A stretch of DNA of 64,000 bases from assembly GCA_001792895.1 (NCBI GenBank), contig MARA01000022.1:434001-498000 (forward strand), read 5' to 3'. Origin of the DNA: Lentinus brumalis. Its lineage: Eukaryota; Basidiomycota; Agaricomycetes; Polyporales; Polyporaceae. The notes under the pieces are model-generated. The model had not been told where the DNA came from. It saw only the letters and a program-made list of their open reading frames with translations, and searched no databases. This document shows positions 34,071 to 44,400 of this stretch, piece after piece; positions within the stretch are counted from its first letter, which is position 1, and every line of letters starts with the position of its first letter. Position numbers and translations under genes: made by a program.

Positions 34071-35836
34071 TCAAGCAAAGAGCGCAAGCACAGCCGCACC
34101 CACCGCCATCGCGAGCACGTTCCACGACGCCCCAGAGCGAGAGCGCCGTCCTGCTGGCGTACGCCCGACGACGAGGAGTCCGACCCAGTGGACGTAGCAG
34201 CCGCCGCGACGAGGCCCGAGTCCGAGAACGGCTGGTTCCAGAGGAACTGTGCGTCGGCGGGGTACGTGTTGCCCGCGTTATCGAGCATCCACTTGGCGTA
34301 CGTGCCGGCGGTGTCGCCGTAGATTGCGCCGACGGCGACGACGTTCGGCCAGAGTTCGGACGCGGCCTCTGAACCGGCGGGCATCGTGATCGCGTAGTCT
34401 AGCGCGTCCTTGATCGTCGTGCCCTTCGAGGTCTTGAGGCTCCAGACATCGTACCCGATGTACGCGCCGAGCTTCGCGTTCGTCTGTGCTTGGCGGGCTG
34501 GGGCGTCAGCATACTGCGGGTGCGCTGTGGCTGGTCGGGTGCACGTACGATCATGGCGGCAAGGTTGTACGCGCGATAGTGGTATGGACGCGTGCGGGCG
34601 GTCTCGAGTGGCTGAGGAATGAAGCGGATAGTGAGCGAACGACGTCACCAAGGAGTGTATGCTTCCCAAGGAGGACTCACCTGGTCACCATTGGCCACGA
34701 TTTGCCAAGTGTACTGAGTCGTGAAGTATTCTTCGAGGGTCTGCTTGGCGCCTGCGGTGTCGCCGACAAGGATCTGGAGGGCGGCGAGCTGATTGTAGTA
34801 GAACGTCCCGTGGTTGCTGCGCACATCATCAGTCTATTACTCGCGGCGCCGCGACTTCGCAAAAGGCACGGCTAATTCAGGCACTCACTTGGTAGCGGCC
34901 TTCTCCTCGAGGGCGATGCTCGCGCTCGTGAGCCACGAAATGTACTCCTTCGTCCAGTTGTTGAGCGCGGTGTCGATATCGCTCGTCCACTCGGGCGCCT
35001 TGCCCTCGCGAAGGACGAGGATGCCGCTAACGACCTTGGCCATGCACTTGAGGTCGAGTATGCCCGTGTGCGTGCCGTTCTGCCCGTTCGGTCCGCGCTG
35101 CATCTGCCCGTACGCGAGATTCGGCGTCATGGCCGTATCGGGGGCGAGAAACCAGGTGTTGATGAACCGTGCGACGTTGGCGGAGTACACGGAGGAGCCG
35201 TTGATCGCCCACGCGAGCGAGTTGTAGAGGATCGCGTTCGCCATGTCCTCGAACTCGCCGATGTCGTTAATCGTCCGCCCGTCGGGGTTGAACAGGCCGT
35301 CCCTCGAGACATAGGGGCAGGTGACCCAGACTGCGATAAGTGCGTCAGTTGTGAGGATGGGAGAGCTGAACGCAAGACGCACTTTGTTGCGGGGTCAGCT
35401 CGGTCGTGTTACCGACCTTTGAGCAATCAGGCCACCAGCTGTGCGTCCGTGGAGGGTCAGAGAAGATACATGGATGATGATACACAGTTGAACGCACTAG
35501 GGAGCCCAACTCATGTAGTCGTGCTTGTTACCAGTGGGCGGGGCATACGTCTTGTTCATGACGGCTGTGGAAAACGTTCAGAAAATGCCTCGCATGTCCA
35601 GTTGCTCGTTACCCACACCAAGGGCCCTGAGCGGCCAGCTCCTGCGCCCATGCAACGATGGTATCTTGCGCCTCTATGGTAAAGTTGGTGAAGTCCTTCG
35701 CGAGTACATATCTCGGGTCAACGAAGTCGTTCGCATAACTGGTGACCGTAAGGGCGCGTGCAGGGCCGATATGCGAGAGCAGCAAAGAGGCAGCCGAGAG
35801 CACAGCCGTGAAAGAGAAGGAGGAGCCTGGGCGCAT
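34071..35836 (-). CDS. Alginate-lyase-family secreted protein, GPI-anchored
   Basis: Seven exons: 35617-35836, 35498-35564, 35383-35438, 34889-35330, 34681-34816, 34549-34611 and 34071-34483. With one added base in the last exon the frame closes to 465 residues. The signal peptide is MRPGSSFSFTAVLSAASLLL, with cleavage near ARA/LTV. The body (APPTGNKHDYMSWAPYWWPD, DGLFNPDGRTINDIGEF, TNNHGTFYYNQLA, RTRPYHYRAYNLAA) fits the alginate-lyase fold (PF05426-type) found in many basidiomycetes; the true substrate is uncertain. As written, the end reads through to 34,061 with a basic tail. Adding one C to the C4 run at 34130-34133 instead yields a Ser-rich linker and a classic hydrophobic GPI tail (WNVLAMAVGAAVLALFA). 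Confidence 0.85.
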
Positions 35837-36777
35837 CGCTGGATGGTATACTTTGCAGCTGTCGGTGCGCGGCAACTGCTCGAAAAAGAATAGGGAGCAA
35901 GCGGAAGTGTCACGAGAAAGGACAGACGTTGAACCCCTGTGAGAGGCGGGGAGGAGGCGAGGTCTCCGCTGGTGTCCGACGGTCGTCGACCGAAGGCTGA
36001 AGAGGTGAGCAATGACGGATGCGGGGCAAAGGGGCCTCGCGGAGGGCGAAGAAAAGGCGAAAGGCAAGGCAGCCTACGCGGCGACGGTTGGCCGCACAGG
36101 TCTGTCGCGGCGTTCATAGGCCTGATCGTGCAGTCTGCAATTGGCGGCTCAGCGGCTGGCCTGCAGCATTCCCGGCGCGTTTCATTGCGTGCGGGGTTGA
36201 TTGCGATCTAGATTGTGTAGAGATTTGATTTACGCGGCCGGCTTGGCGACCTGGCCTCCGATGCCGTCGACCTTTCCGACAATTCCAGCGGAACTATTAG
36301 ACGAGCGGAACGGAGGGTGCGTCAATGCATTGCGAGAAAGTACAGACCTGTTTAATCATGACAAGGTTACCGTGGTGCTTGTATACGTCAAAGTCATACC
36401 TGCTTGCATGGAGTTGGGACCTTGGCTTGTTCAGTAGCGCACAGCTGTTCAGTAGCGCACAGCTGTTCAGTAGCGCACAGCTGTTCAGTAGCGCACAGCA
36501 ATTGCCAATACCACCAAGCTGTAATTGTAACGACCACCGTTACCTAACTTATGTACCTTCTCGGATTACACTACTTACTTACCGGCCCGCGTTACGCTTC
36601 CGCTCTCATTGCTGAACCAACGCCAGTCGCTGGCTTGGTTGTCTGTTCTCTCGCCCTGTCCGTCAGTAGCTCGCTTCTGTCCTCGAACCCGATGCTTCTG
36701 CCTTGATCTTGACCCGCGTCCGACCCAGGCCCGTAAAAGTGATGATAAGACACACGAGACGCTCCCGACACTGATAG
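35837..36777. other. Intergenic with minisatellite
   Basis: 940 bp between the start of the alginate-lyase-type gene and the end of HNH copy B, both on the minus strand. It contains the promoter of the former and the 18-bp tandem repeat. No gene is seen. Confidence 0.45.
36428..36499 (+). repeat. Minisatellite, 4 x 18 bp
   Basis: Four perfect head-to-tail copies of TGTTCAGTAGCGCACAGC, at 36428, 36446, 36464 and 36482. The unit length is a multiple of three and open in one frame, but no gene covers it. Confidence 0.95.
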
Positions 36778-38306
36778 TTAACCAAGGACTACTGCTGCCA
36801 CAGATTCTGTAAGCTCAGCTAGCTGGCTGATTGCCTCGCCATCATAATTGACGACGTGCTCCATGAAGTCGGCACCAGACTTGCTGAGAACAGCGGGACC
36901 GTTACTGCCAGGCGGATGGTGAAGGTTGGTGAACAGCCCCGCAGCACCACTAAGGTGGAACACATGGGCGAGAGCAGCGTGCCACCGTAGTAACAGAGCG
37001 CTGGGGACTGCAAACCCCGGATATTCCCCACTGAGGTCTACAAACGTGACCTGCTCGGCGATATTGAAAAACGACGGCACTGTTGACCTGTCGAACCACT
37101 TCACGTTGTACGTGTTGGGCTGACGGCAGATCAGTATGTGGGCATAGCGATTATTGTGAGTAGGCAGAACGAACCGCTATTTCCACCAAGCACCATGCAA
37201 ACTTGGCGAACGCACGGTGCATATAACGCTCCAGGAGCAGTGCGTTCTCTGTACCGCGCAACAACTCCGGCAATCCAGCCCAGGATGTGTCACCCTCCAT
37301 GCCACCGACATAGGATCTGACCATGTCTAGTGTCATGGTGATGGAGTGTATCTATGTAACCAATCGTCAAAACTTCGGGTACAGACAAGTAGACGACGTC
37401 AGCTAATGAGGCAAACCTTCGACACCTTGTCTTTTGCAGCGTTATAGTTGATAGCTGAGAAGTCAACGACGTGAGCGACTTCGGGGTCCAACATCTCGGC
37501 GCCTGGCGGCCTCATGTCCAGCGGCATCGTTGTACTGACGGCACCTGTCAAGGGACACGTGTACTTGTCTCTCTTCAAGACCTGATGCACAATGAGTTGA
37601 AGTGGACGCAACAACCAAGACACCGCTCACGTTGTTTCTCCAGTCCGGGCGAGTTTCAACACCGGCGTCGATCTGAGAACCTGTGTTTTCGAAGGTCGGT
37701 GTCGCGGACTCGGATAGTGGGGAGTCAGCAACATCGGAAGGATTGCTGTTGCTTGGAGCGACTGGGTTTGGTAGCGAGTGATGAGGTATGAGTTGTGATT
37801 TGATGAGCGATGCACTCACAGGGCCATAGCATAAAAGCTACCCATGCTGTGCCCAACCTTGACAACTCCTTGGCGAGCACCTCCATGCTGCCCTCCTCAC
37901 TCAGATTCCCCTGCTTGGCGAACCCGAGGCAGGTCCACGTGGCAGCGTAAGCATACCGTAACCCCTCCTGAAGACCGACCTGCTCCGCGCCATCGAAGAA
38001 TGCTTCGAAGACCTTCTTGATGGTGAAGTCGGTGCCATCATCCTGCGTCAATCGCCGCATCCATTGAGGTCGGTTGTATTCTTTGTATGCTGGGATGTCG
38101 AGGACCTTTATGTATTCCCTCGCTTTCTTCCCTAAGTATTCCGTGGACTCCAGGGAAGTGACGATCTGCTTGTAAAGGGACGAGTCGGACAAGCTCTTGG
38201 AGAACACTTGCATCTGCGACGACTCTATCTCGGTAAGATCACCGAGTGGACTGCTCAACGTGTCTGTGTCCTGAGACATCGAGGAGAGTGTGCGGGGAGG
38301 TTTCAT
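36778..38306 (-). CDS. HNH-nuclease-family protein, copy B
   Basis: Exons 37820-38306, 37631-37761, 37426-37581, 37175-37351 and 36778-37119 encode 430 residues. The N-terminal region includes VLDIPAYKEYNRPQWMRRL and TIKKVFEAFFDGAEQVGL, parallel to copy A. The HNH domain reads VLKRDKYTCPLTG, then EVAHVVDF (first His), then TENALLLERYMHRAFAKF (Asn and last His), so the metal-site residues look complete. The C-terminus (YNVKWFDRS, LLRWHAALAHVFHLSGAAGLF) matches copy A and the general basidiomycete family. Intron 1 is at the same codon phase as in copy A. These proteins are usually annotated only as HNH domain proteins; defence, recombination or mobile-element ancestry are possible, but none is shown here. 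Confidence 0.8.
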
Positions 38307-38446
38307 CCAGGTTTGTCAATATTGTCTCTCATAGGCAGATGTTTATATGATAGGGTTCGTTGGCAGACAGGAGACTCGAGTGTCCGAGTCCATGACGACT
38401 GAAGTATCAGGAACTCCCAAACTACGCCGTGGAATCTCTCCTTCAT

Positions 38447-38520
38447 GGCCGACTAGCTCAGTTGGTTAGAGCGTGGTGCTAATAACGCCAAGGTCGTCGG
38501 TTCGATCCCGGCGTTGGCCA
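38447..38520 (+). tRNA. tRNA-Ile (anticodon AAT)
   Basis: 74 nt, no intron. The acceptor stem GGCCGAC pairs with GTTGGCC (one G-T), with discriminator A. The A box is TAGCTCAGTTGG and the B box GGTTCGATCCC. The anticodon loop CTAATAA gives AAT. The sequence is identical to the minus-strand copy at 44,148. Confidence 0.96.
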
Positions 38521-39072
38521 GTCAGTATATTGTCCTCCATCCTTTTTGCCGGCCGATTGGGCGCAGGCACACCTACATACATAACCACGCTGACTTCAGC
38601 TCGAAAAGGTACCACCCATTTACATAGCAGTGCACAGGCGAGGCTACGTTGTAACATAAGCTCGTGTGATGATGCAGCATCAGAAGCTCTTCAAAATACC
38701 CATTCCATTGACAACAGACGACTACGCGACCACGAACGCAACAAGAAACAGTAAGGATACAGTGGTGAGGGATGCCAAGAACACGACGAGCCAGGTAATA
38801 CATTGAGGGGTATGCAAGATGTACGAGAACGGGGATGATGTGGCGGAACCAGGGCGGCAGATGCATGCAAGAGGAGATAATAGCAGGAAGTAAGTAGCTG
38901 CGCTGTAAAGATTAGACGAACATATTGAGTCCGGACGGCGAACGAACACCGGGAGAGGAGAGGGGTAGAGGTCTGAGGCAAGCCGTAACGGTGAAGAATG
39001 TGCGAGCTGGTAAGGTAGTGTGTGTATGTTTTCAAAGAGGAGAGAGATGATGCGGAGACAGCGCGCAGCGCT
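38521..39072. other. 3' flank of clp1, no gene seen
   Basis: 552 bp between tRNA-Ile and the clp1 stop codon. There are AT-rich short frames only, and no further RNA gene. Confidence 0.45.
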
Positions 39073-40083
39073 CTACGCCTTCTCGACGACCTTGTTCATG
39101 GCCATGAGGACGACCTCCCACGCGAGGTCCATGACGCCCCAGAGCTCCGCGTCGAACACGCCGAGGGCACAGACGTTCTGCCAGAGGCCGTTGATGACCT
39201 TGACGTGCGACATGAGCCCGCTCAGCGCGTTCTGCGCGCCCCCGCGCTGGAACGCGGCGCCGGCGAGCGCGTGTGCGAGGCGCATGAGGTGCTCGGAGCT
39301 GAATTGCCCGACGTAGTGCAGCTTGTTCGGGCCGCCGCTCGAGCCGGCGGAGGAGAGCTGCGGGAAGGACTGGGCGAGCGATGGGAGGAGCGAGGCGAGG
39401 AGCGTGTCGGGGCGCATGGTGTGCAGGTAGGCGTGCAGGAGCGCGTAGGTCTCGGGGCTCGGGACTGTGAGCGGGACGATGGGGAGTGTGAGGGCTGCGC
39501 GGCGGCCTGCGCTGCGGGGCGCCTGCGGGAGTGGTGGGAGGAGGGAGCAGTGCACGGCCATGACGAGTGCAGATGCGGGATAGAGAGGCACGGTCGTGGA
39601 CGGTGGCAGGGAATGCCTGTCGGCGAACGACGCCACGGTTGGTGTCTTGGCGGACATACGGGAGGACAGGATCGCAAACACATGGGTGGGGAAGCTGGAC
39701 ATGTCCGGTGCTTGGGAGGTCGGGCGGACGGGCGCGTCGATGGACTGGGGCAAGTGGGCATATGGCAGCGCACTTGGGATCGTCAGAAGCGACAGTGCGC
39801 TGAGCATCCTGCATTGCGGTGTCAGTGAGCTGCACACACTTCGAGCACAGACGGATACATACTGCTGACAGTTGCTGTCGACGAGACGGCGGATGTATTC
39901 GAGCGGCACGCCCGCGAGGCCGGGGTCGAGACGCGCAATGGCGTCACGCGAGGGCTCGTTGAAGCTGGGACGCGCCAGACGGCGCGGGATGTTCAGCTTC
40001 TGCTCTAGAGGATGGGCGTAGTGGGCCGCGGAGAGGTTGAGGGCCTCGGGGATAGCAGAGTGACGCGACGCGACCTGGAACAT
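39073..40083 (-). CDS. clp1: Clp1-like protein (clamp cell formation)
   Basis: Two exons (39863-40083, 39073-39808) encode 318 residues. Diagnostic blocks are LSAAHYAHPLEQKLNIPRRL, RLDPGLAGVPLEYIRRLV, FPTHVFAIL, VPLTVPSPETYALLHAYL and, at the C-terminus, INGLWQNVCALGVFDAELWG followed by MDLAWEVVL. These match the Clp1 family, named after clampless1 of Coprinopsis, needed for clamp connections downstream of the mating-type homeodomain factors; homologues in smuts control dikaryon proliferation. There is no enzymatic motif. The start is the ATG at 40,083 opening MFQVASRHS; the longer upstream frame begins at a non-conserved position. A family role in dikaryon development is established; its role in this species is inferred. 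Confidence 0.88.
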   Translation of the reverse strand: MFQVASRHSAIPEALNLSAAHYAHPLEQKLNIPRRLARPSFNEPSRDAIARLDPGLAGVPLEYIRRLVDSNCQQYVSVCARSVCSSLTPQCRMLSALSLLTIPSALPYAHLPQSIDAPVRPTSQAPDMSSFPTHVFAILSSRMSAKTPTVASFADRHSLPPSTTVPLYPASALVMAVHCSLLPPLPQAPRSAGRRAALTLPIVPLTVPSPETYALLHAYLHTMRPDTLLASLLPSLAQSFPQLSSAGSSGGPNKLHYVGQFSSEHLMRLAHALAGAAFQRGGAQNALSGLMSHVKVINGLWQNVCALGVFDAELWGVMDLAWEVVLMAMNKVVEKA

Positions 40084-43025
40084 GGCGAGACAGTAGGAGA
40101 AACAGAAAATGCAAACTGGGGACGAGAGCACGGGCGCGAACGCGAGGAGTATTATAGGCGGCAGACACTAGGACCGGTATAGTCGGACTGTCCGGGTGGA
40201 CAATAGGGTAAGTGTGCGGGCGCGAGGTGATCGACACGGGGTGCGCGCGAGGCGGCGGGGCGAGGAATGGAGGCGCGTTGCGATAGACGACGCGGCGGTG
40301 TTGTTCTGGGAGCTCATCGCGACGCGTTCCCGTACTTATACTTTGCGAATTGTAGTGTCTGCCCGGACGAGAATAAGGCGGCTTTCGCGCAGGCATTCTG
40401 CACATGGCGGAGGGGAATAAGAGGACGCACAAAACGGGCAGCTCGTTTGTGGTGCTTCCGGCTGCTCCCACACGTGGCGCGGCGGCGCTTCCCCGGAAAG
40501 GGTATGTTTGTCGACTGCACCCTCTCTGGGATCTTGACTCAGACCCAACTCTACGCTCGATCGCCGTCCGTCAGTCAATGAGAACATGCGAGAGCCTGCG
40601 ACGACTTGACGGGCCTTCTCTGTAGCCATCACGACTACCGCCCCTTGTATTCCTTCCCCGTCGAACCAAAGCCCGCCCCGAGAGCCTGCACGCCAGTCCG
40701 CTGGGCCCCCTCCAAGCATCACATATCGTCACACTAGCCACAGAAATCTGCGTCCTTGTCCTCAGAACACTCCGCGGCGTAAACTTCACGTACAGTCCTC
40801 CGTCGACAACGCTCGTCCCACACGCGCGCGTACACTCGCCTCAGGCTAGTCCTTCTGATGTGCTCCGCTGCCCGCTGCATGTCCGCGGCACGTTTGATGG
40901 TAGCTGGGCAGTCTTGTCTCTTCTATTCTACTAGCCGCAGGTTCGCCACGGTGTGCTATAGGAGGTAAGTTGTGTTGCGGTAGCCCGAGTTTCTGACTAG
41001 GACACCACCACATGGGCGGCGCCGACAGACGACCGACTATCAGCTCCAGAGGATGCTTATTCGGGAAAGTAGGCCACTATTGAATGACATACGAAATCTC
41101 TCGACATACAGGTCGGGAAGTTGCCTCCTTGAACGTACACCGTGGGTACGCATCAGCTCCTTGTATTTGGGTGCCAGACGGATATTCACCAAGATGGCAA
41201 GTCGTGCACCTGAGTTCCCAAGGGCCGTCTCGTATTCGCTGATATATTTCAGTTCTACCCTTCCTTCATGTGCTACTACCCTGCAACCGCAGTGAGATGC
41301 ATCATACCCGGCACTGACTCACAAGTACATACTGCGGCCGCCTCAGCCCTTGCTACTCGCCGAGACACAAAAGCGTACCGCAGCCGTATCGCCCCTCCAT
41401 CCCAGGCCTGGATCTAGGACGTATCCGACGTCAGCAGTGCTGCTCTGTGCTGCTCAACAGAATTCCTTGCATTCTCGCCCTTGCACAGCTATGCCGCATC
41501 CGGCATGGTCCCCGTCTCCGCCACACACTGCAGTGGAAACAGTGAGCAGTCCCCGAGGTATCACGGCCGACGGCTGGGCGGCAGAACCATACCCGAGGCA
41601 CGTACCAATATACTGTACAAGTTTCTTCATTATGGACTTATCCGTCCCTGTGGTTTGCGCCAGGCTCCAGCCTGTCTCGGTGCGAGCACCATAGCTCCAT
41701 GCCTCGGGGTTACTGTTCGCGTTGGCCACCTCGCTCGCGCATCAGGGGGTTAGGTCGTGTATCGATGGCTTCCGAGGCCGTCTCTACGATGCGCTCAAGC
41801 TCAGGCCTTCAGGTTCGACTGCTTGGCCCGTCCCGACCTCCGGAGAAGCAGCAAGAACGCGGGGCGGACCCAGGCAGGAACACGCGTCTCAGCGGCTCAG
41901 ATTGGCTCTGGGACGGCCTCAGGTTGGAGTGGTCCGCTGTCAGCGCGCGCTCGCGCTCCGCTGGTGGAACGAAGGGCTGCTGCGTGCAGAGGAGCAGGGA
42001 CGGGAGACAGAGGTGAGCTTCTAGCGTCGCTCGTGCAGGGATGATGTCTCCCGAGGTTCCTCATGACATGGCTCCGTTTCACGGTCAGGATGCCTCCCTG
42101 CCACATCACCAGCGCGGCCTCTATGTTATTGTTTTCTCACTTCAGTAGATGGCCGTTCGTGGAACTCACTGCTATTCGTCTGTTCGGCGGCTTGGTCTGG
42201 TTTATGCGAGAAGAGGGTTAGTCTCTGCCGCTGATCGACCGCTCCCTATGGCCAGCTCTTCCACCGGACACGAAGCCAACAACATCGAGGCTTGCCACGA
42301 TGATCCAGGCGGAACCGCCAACACCCGTCCGTCACCGAACTCGCCGCCCGCGCGACCGCACCTGTTACATGCCCTCTCCAAGGTACATACGTTCCGCTAA
42401 TCTGTTCAAAAACCATCTATCCGCCAACAGCGCTGATGCCAGTCTCCTGATAGCTCGTCCGCCGACCGCCACTCAGTCTACCGGGCCAGCAGGCATTCTC
42501 GGGAATCACACCAGACCTGCTCTAGTCCGTCCTTGAGGCCTGTTCGGCTCGCTTGGGGGGTGCATACATACACCCACAACGGAGTCCGTGCTCGTTCCCC
42601 GCGACGCGTGGGCAGTACGTGTACACCTCTCCGTCATTCTTATTATGCTTCGACCGCTGATTTCATGCCGTGGCATGACGCATGGGGCAGGGGACGCTGC
42701 GTGCTGAGTCATGGGTCGCCGAGGGCACGAATGAGTCTTGGTACTGTTGTATTTCCAACGAGTTCATGTCACTCCAATTTGCTGGCTACAGTATTTCATG
42801 CACCAATTGCTCTGGCTAGGTACCCGCTGAGCATAGATGCGAGCAGTTTAACGGTGCCCGCCCGCCACAGGCCGCCTTGCCAAACGCGGTCACGTGCGGA
42901 ATGTGGTAGACGGTCCTTCGATCGCGTCGACGCGTTCTCGGGCTTCGATGACGTATCGGACGCTTTTGCGGTTGAGCACCGACAAGCCCGCGTTCATGCT
43001 TTCATCCTTGAGGTGACTGCTCTTC
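40084..43025. other. Gene-poor interval
   Basis: About 2.9 kb. The left end should contain the clp1 promoter. Beyond it I see only short frames. A minus-strand frame near 41,590-41,729 followed by GTACGT could be one exon of an unknown gene but has no supporting partners. The right end borders the LINE relic. Confidence 0.4.
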
Positions 43026-43428
43026 TTGCAGCCGCAACATTACTGGGGACGCTACCACCTTCGACATCCCGTCTTCCGACGCCTCCGTCACACCGGATCC
43101 TTCCCTCTCAAACGACTCGGCGGCCGTCCCACTCTTGTCGCGCGATTCATTCGCTGCGTCACCAATCACGCCCCGACAGGTCAATACCGCGATCGCTTCC
43201 GCGCTCGACACGGAGAACCAACTCTCTGTAAGTATTCTGCACTCCGGCCCACCCGCGTACCAAACCCGCGAGCACATCTTGTTCCGCTGCGATTACTATA
43301 CACGCAAGTTCGAGTATTCGTCGATCGAGGAACTCCTGCAGTCCTTGGACCCCTTCTATGATATTCAGGCCTTCCTCCGGGACAATCCGACGCATTCTCT
43401 ATCGAGGATGCCCCGGGATTACGCCTAG
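43026..43428 (+). mobile_element. 3'-end relic of a non-LTR retrotransposon (LINE)
   Basis: One frame reads RRLRHTGSFPLKRLGGRPTL then ARFIRCVTNHAPTGQYRDRF; the next frame continues with YQTREHILFRCDYYTRKFEY, then LLQSLDPFYDIQAFLRDNPT. This order is the C-terminal end of basidiomycete LINE reverse transcriptase/RNase H proteins, including the zinc-binding tail around TREHIL...C. At least one frame change (about 43,200-43,255) and probably another near 43,400 break it, and the catalytic reverse transcriptase part is missing, as in a 5'-truncated, decayed insertion. An A-rich patch lies at about 43,630-43,650. Confidence 0.65.
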
Positions 43429-44147
43429 GAGGACCCCCCTGTTCCCTCCGTTATGTGCCCTCACGCGCGCATACTGGTCACCCGTATCAGACGCGTCCGA
43501 TTGGCTTTATACGAGCCGGAATACTCTACGCCTGTTCGCAAGGGTCAGTCAAAAACCCCGCATTCCTTGCAGACGGCTGTCGTAGAACTGCGCATTTGAG
43601 TGTATTAGTGTAGGGATACACTTATAGATCCATTAAAATAAAAATGAAAAGACTGCTCTTCTTGCGATAGACAGGATGTACTTGCCCAAGGACACGCGAT
43701 AGTCCCCGCTCTACGCTGTGGAGTGAGTTCAGGCTACTGGGAGCATCCACCCGAGTACAACACTCATGGCGTCGCTTCACGGTCTTCGACGCCGACCACC
43801 GTATTGTTCGTCCACATCGGACACAGCTTGCTCAGGCTGCACGTCAACGACCAGGCACATTATGAAGTGGTGGATCAGACGACGTTGTGCGTCTCCGTTG
43901 CTTATACAGTATTAGACTTCACTTCAGCAGGCCTCAGGCGACGGATTAAGGTCCGTAGATATATCAAGTATTACTCAAAGCTCATCGGCGGCGATCAGCA
44001 CGGCCTGATAGACTACTGGCGTGGATGGTGGGCATTTAGGTCATCATGATGCCTTGCCCAAGAAACGTGCTACAGTACTGACGGCGCATATGTGGCATCA
44101 AATAAGTCTGGTGTGTAAAAACAACGCTGTACCAGACAGCGTCCCAT
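43429..44147. other. Intergenic, no gene seen
   Basis: 719 bp between the LINE relic and tRNA-Ile. A 108-codon frame at 43,723 lacks an ATG start and any family feature. Confidence 0.45.
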
Positions 44148-44221
44148 TGGCCAACGCCGGGATCGAACCGACGACCTTGGCGTTATTAGCACCACGCTCT
44201 AACCAACTGAGCTAGTCGGCC
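44148..44221 (-). tRNA. tRNA-Ile (anticodon AAT), second copy
   Basis: 74 nt on the minus strand, identical base for base to the copy at 38,447-38,520. Box A, box B and the AAT anticodon are intact. Flanking bases are unrelated to those of the other copy. Confidence 0.96.
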
Positions 44222-44400
44222 ATGACAACTGACAGTAATGGGTACCTATATCACGGTCGCGTATAGCCATAAGGCTGCAGCGCGGTCACGAGTTCGACGC
44301 GTCCACGCGCGCTTGGGGGAAGTTGAACTTGGCTCCTGCCGCCATCGACGTCCCCGACGTTCTCGACGTTCTTGACGCTCTTGACGACACCCTACGCGAT

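Noticed and set aside
41454..41729. Possible single minus-strand exon with a GTACGT donor
   Set aside because: Protein-like over about 45 residues, but no partner exons, start or known domain could be found.
43723..44049. 108-codon frame upstream of tRNA-Ile
   Set aside because: No ATG start and no family feature.
44323..44400. Upstream extension of the FHA protein
   Set aside because: The extended frame begins with TTG; the first ATG at 44,401 sits directly before the FHA domain.
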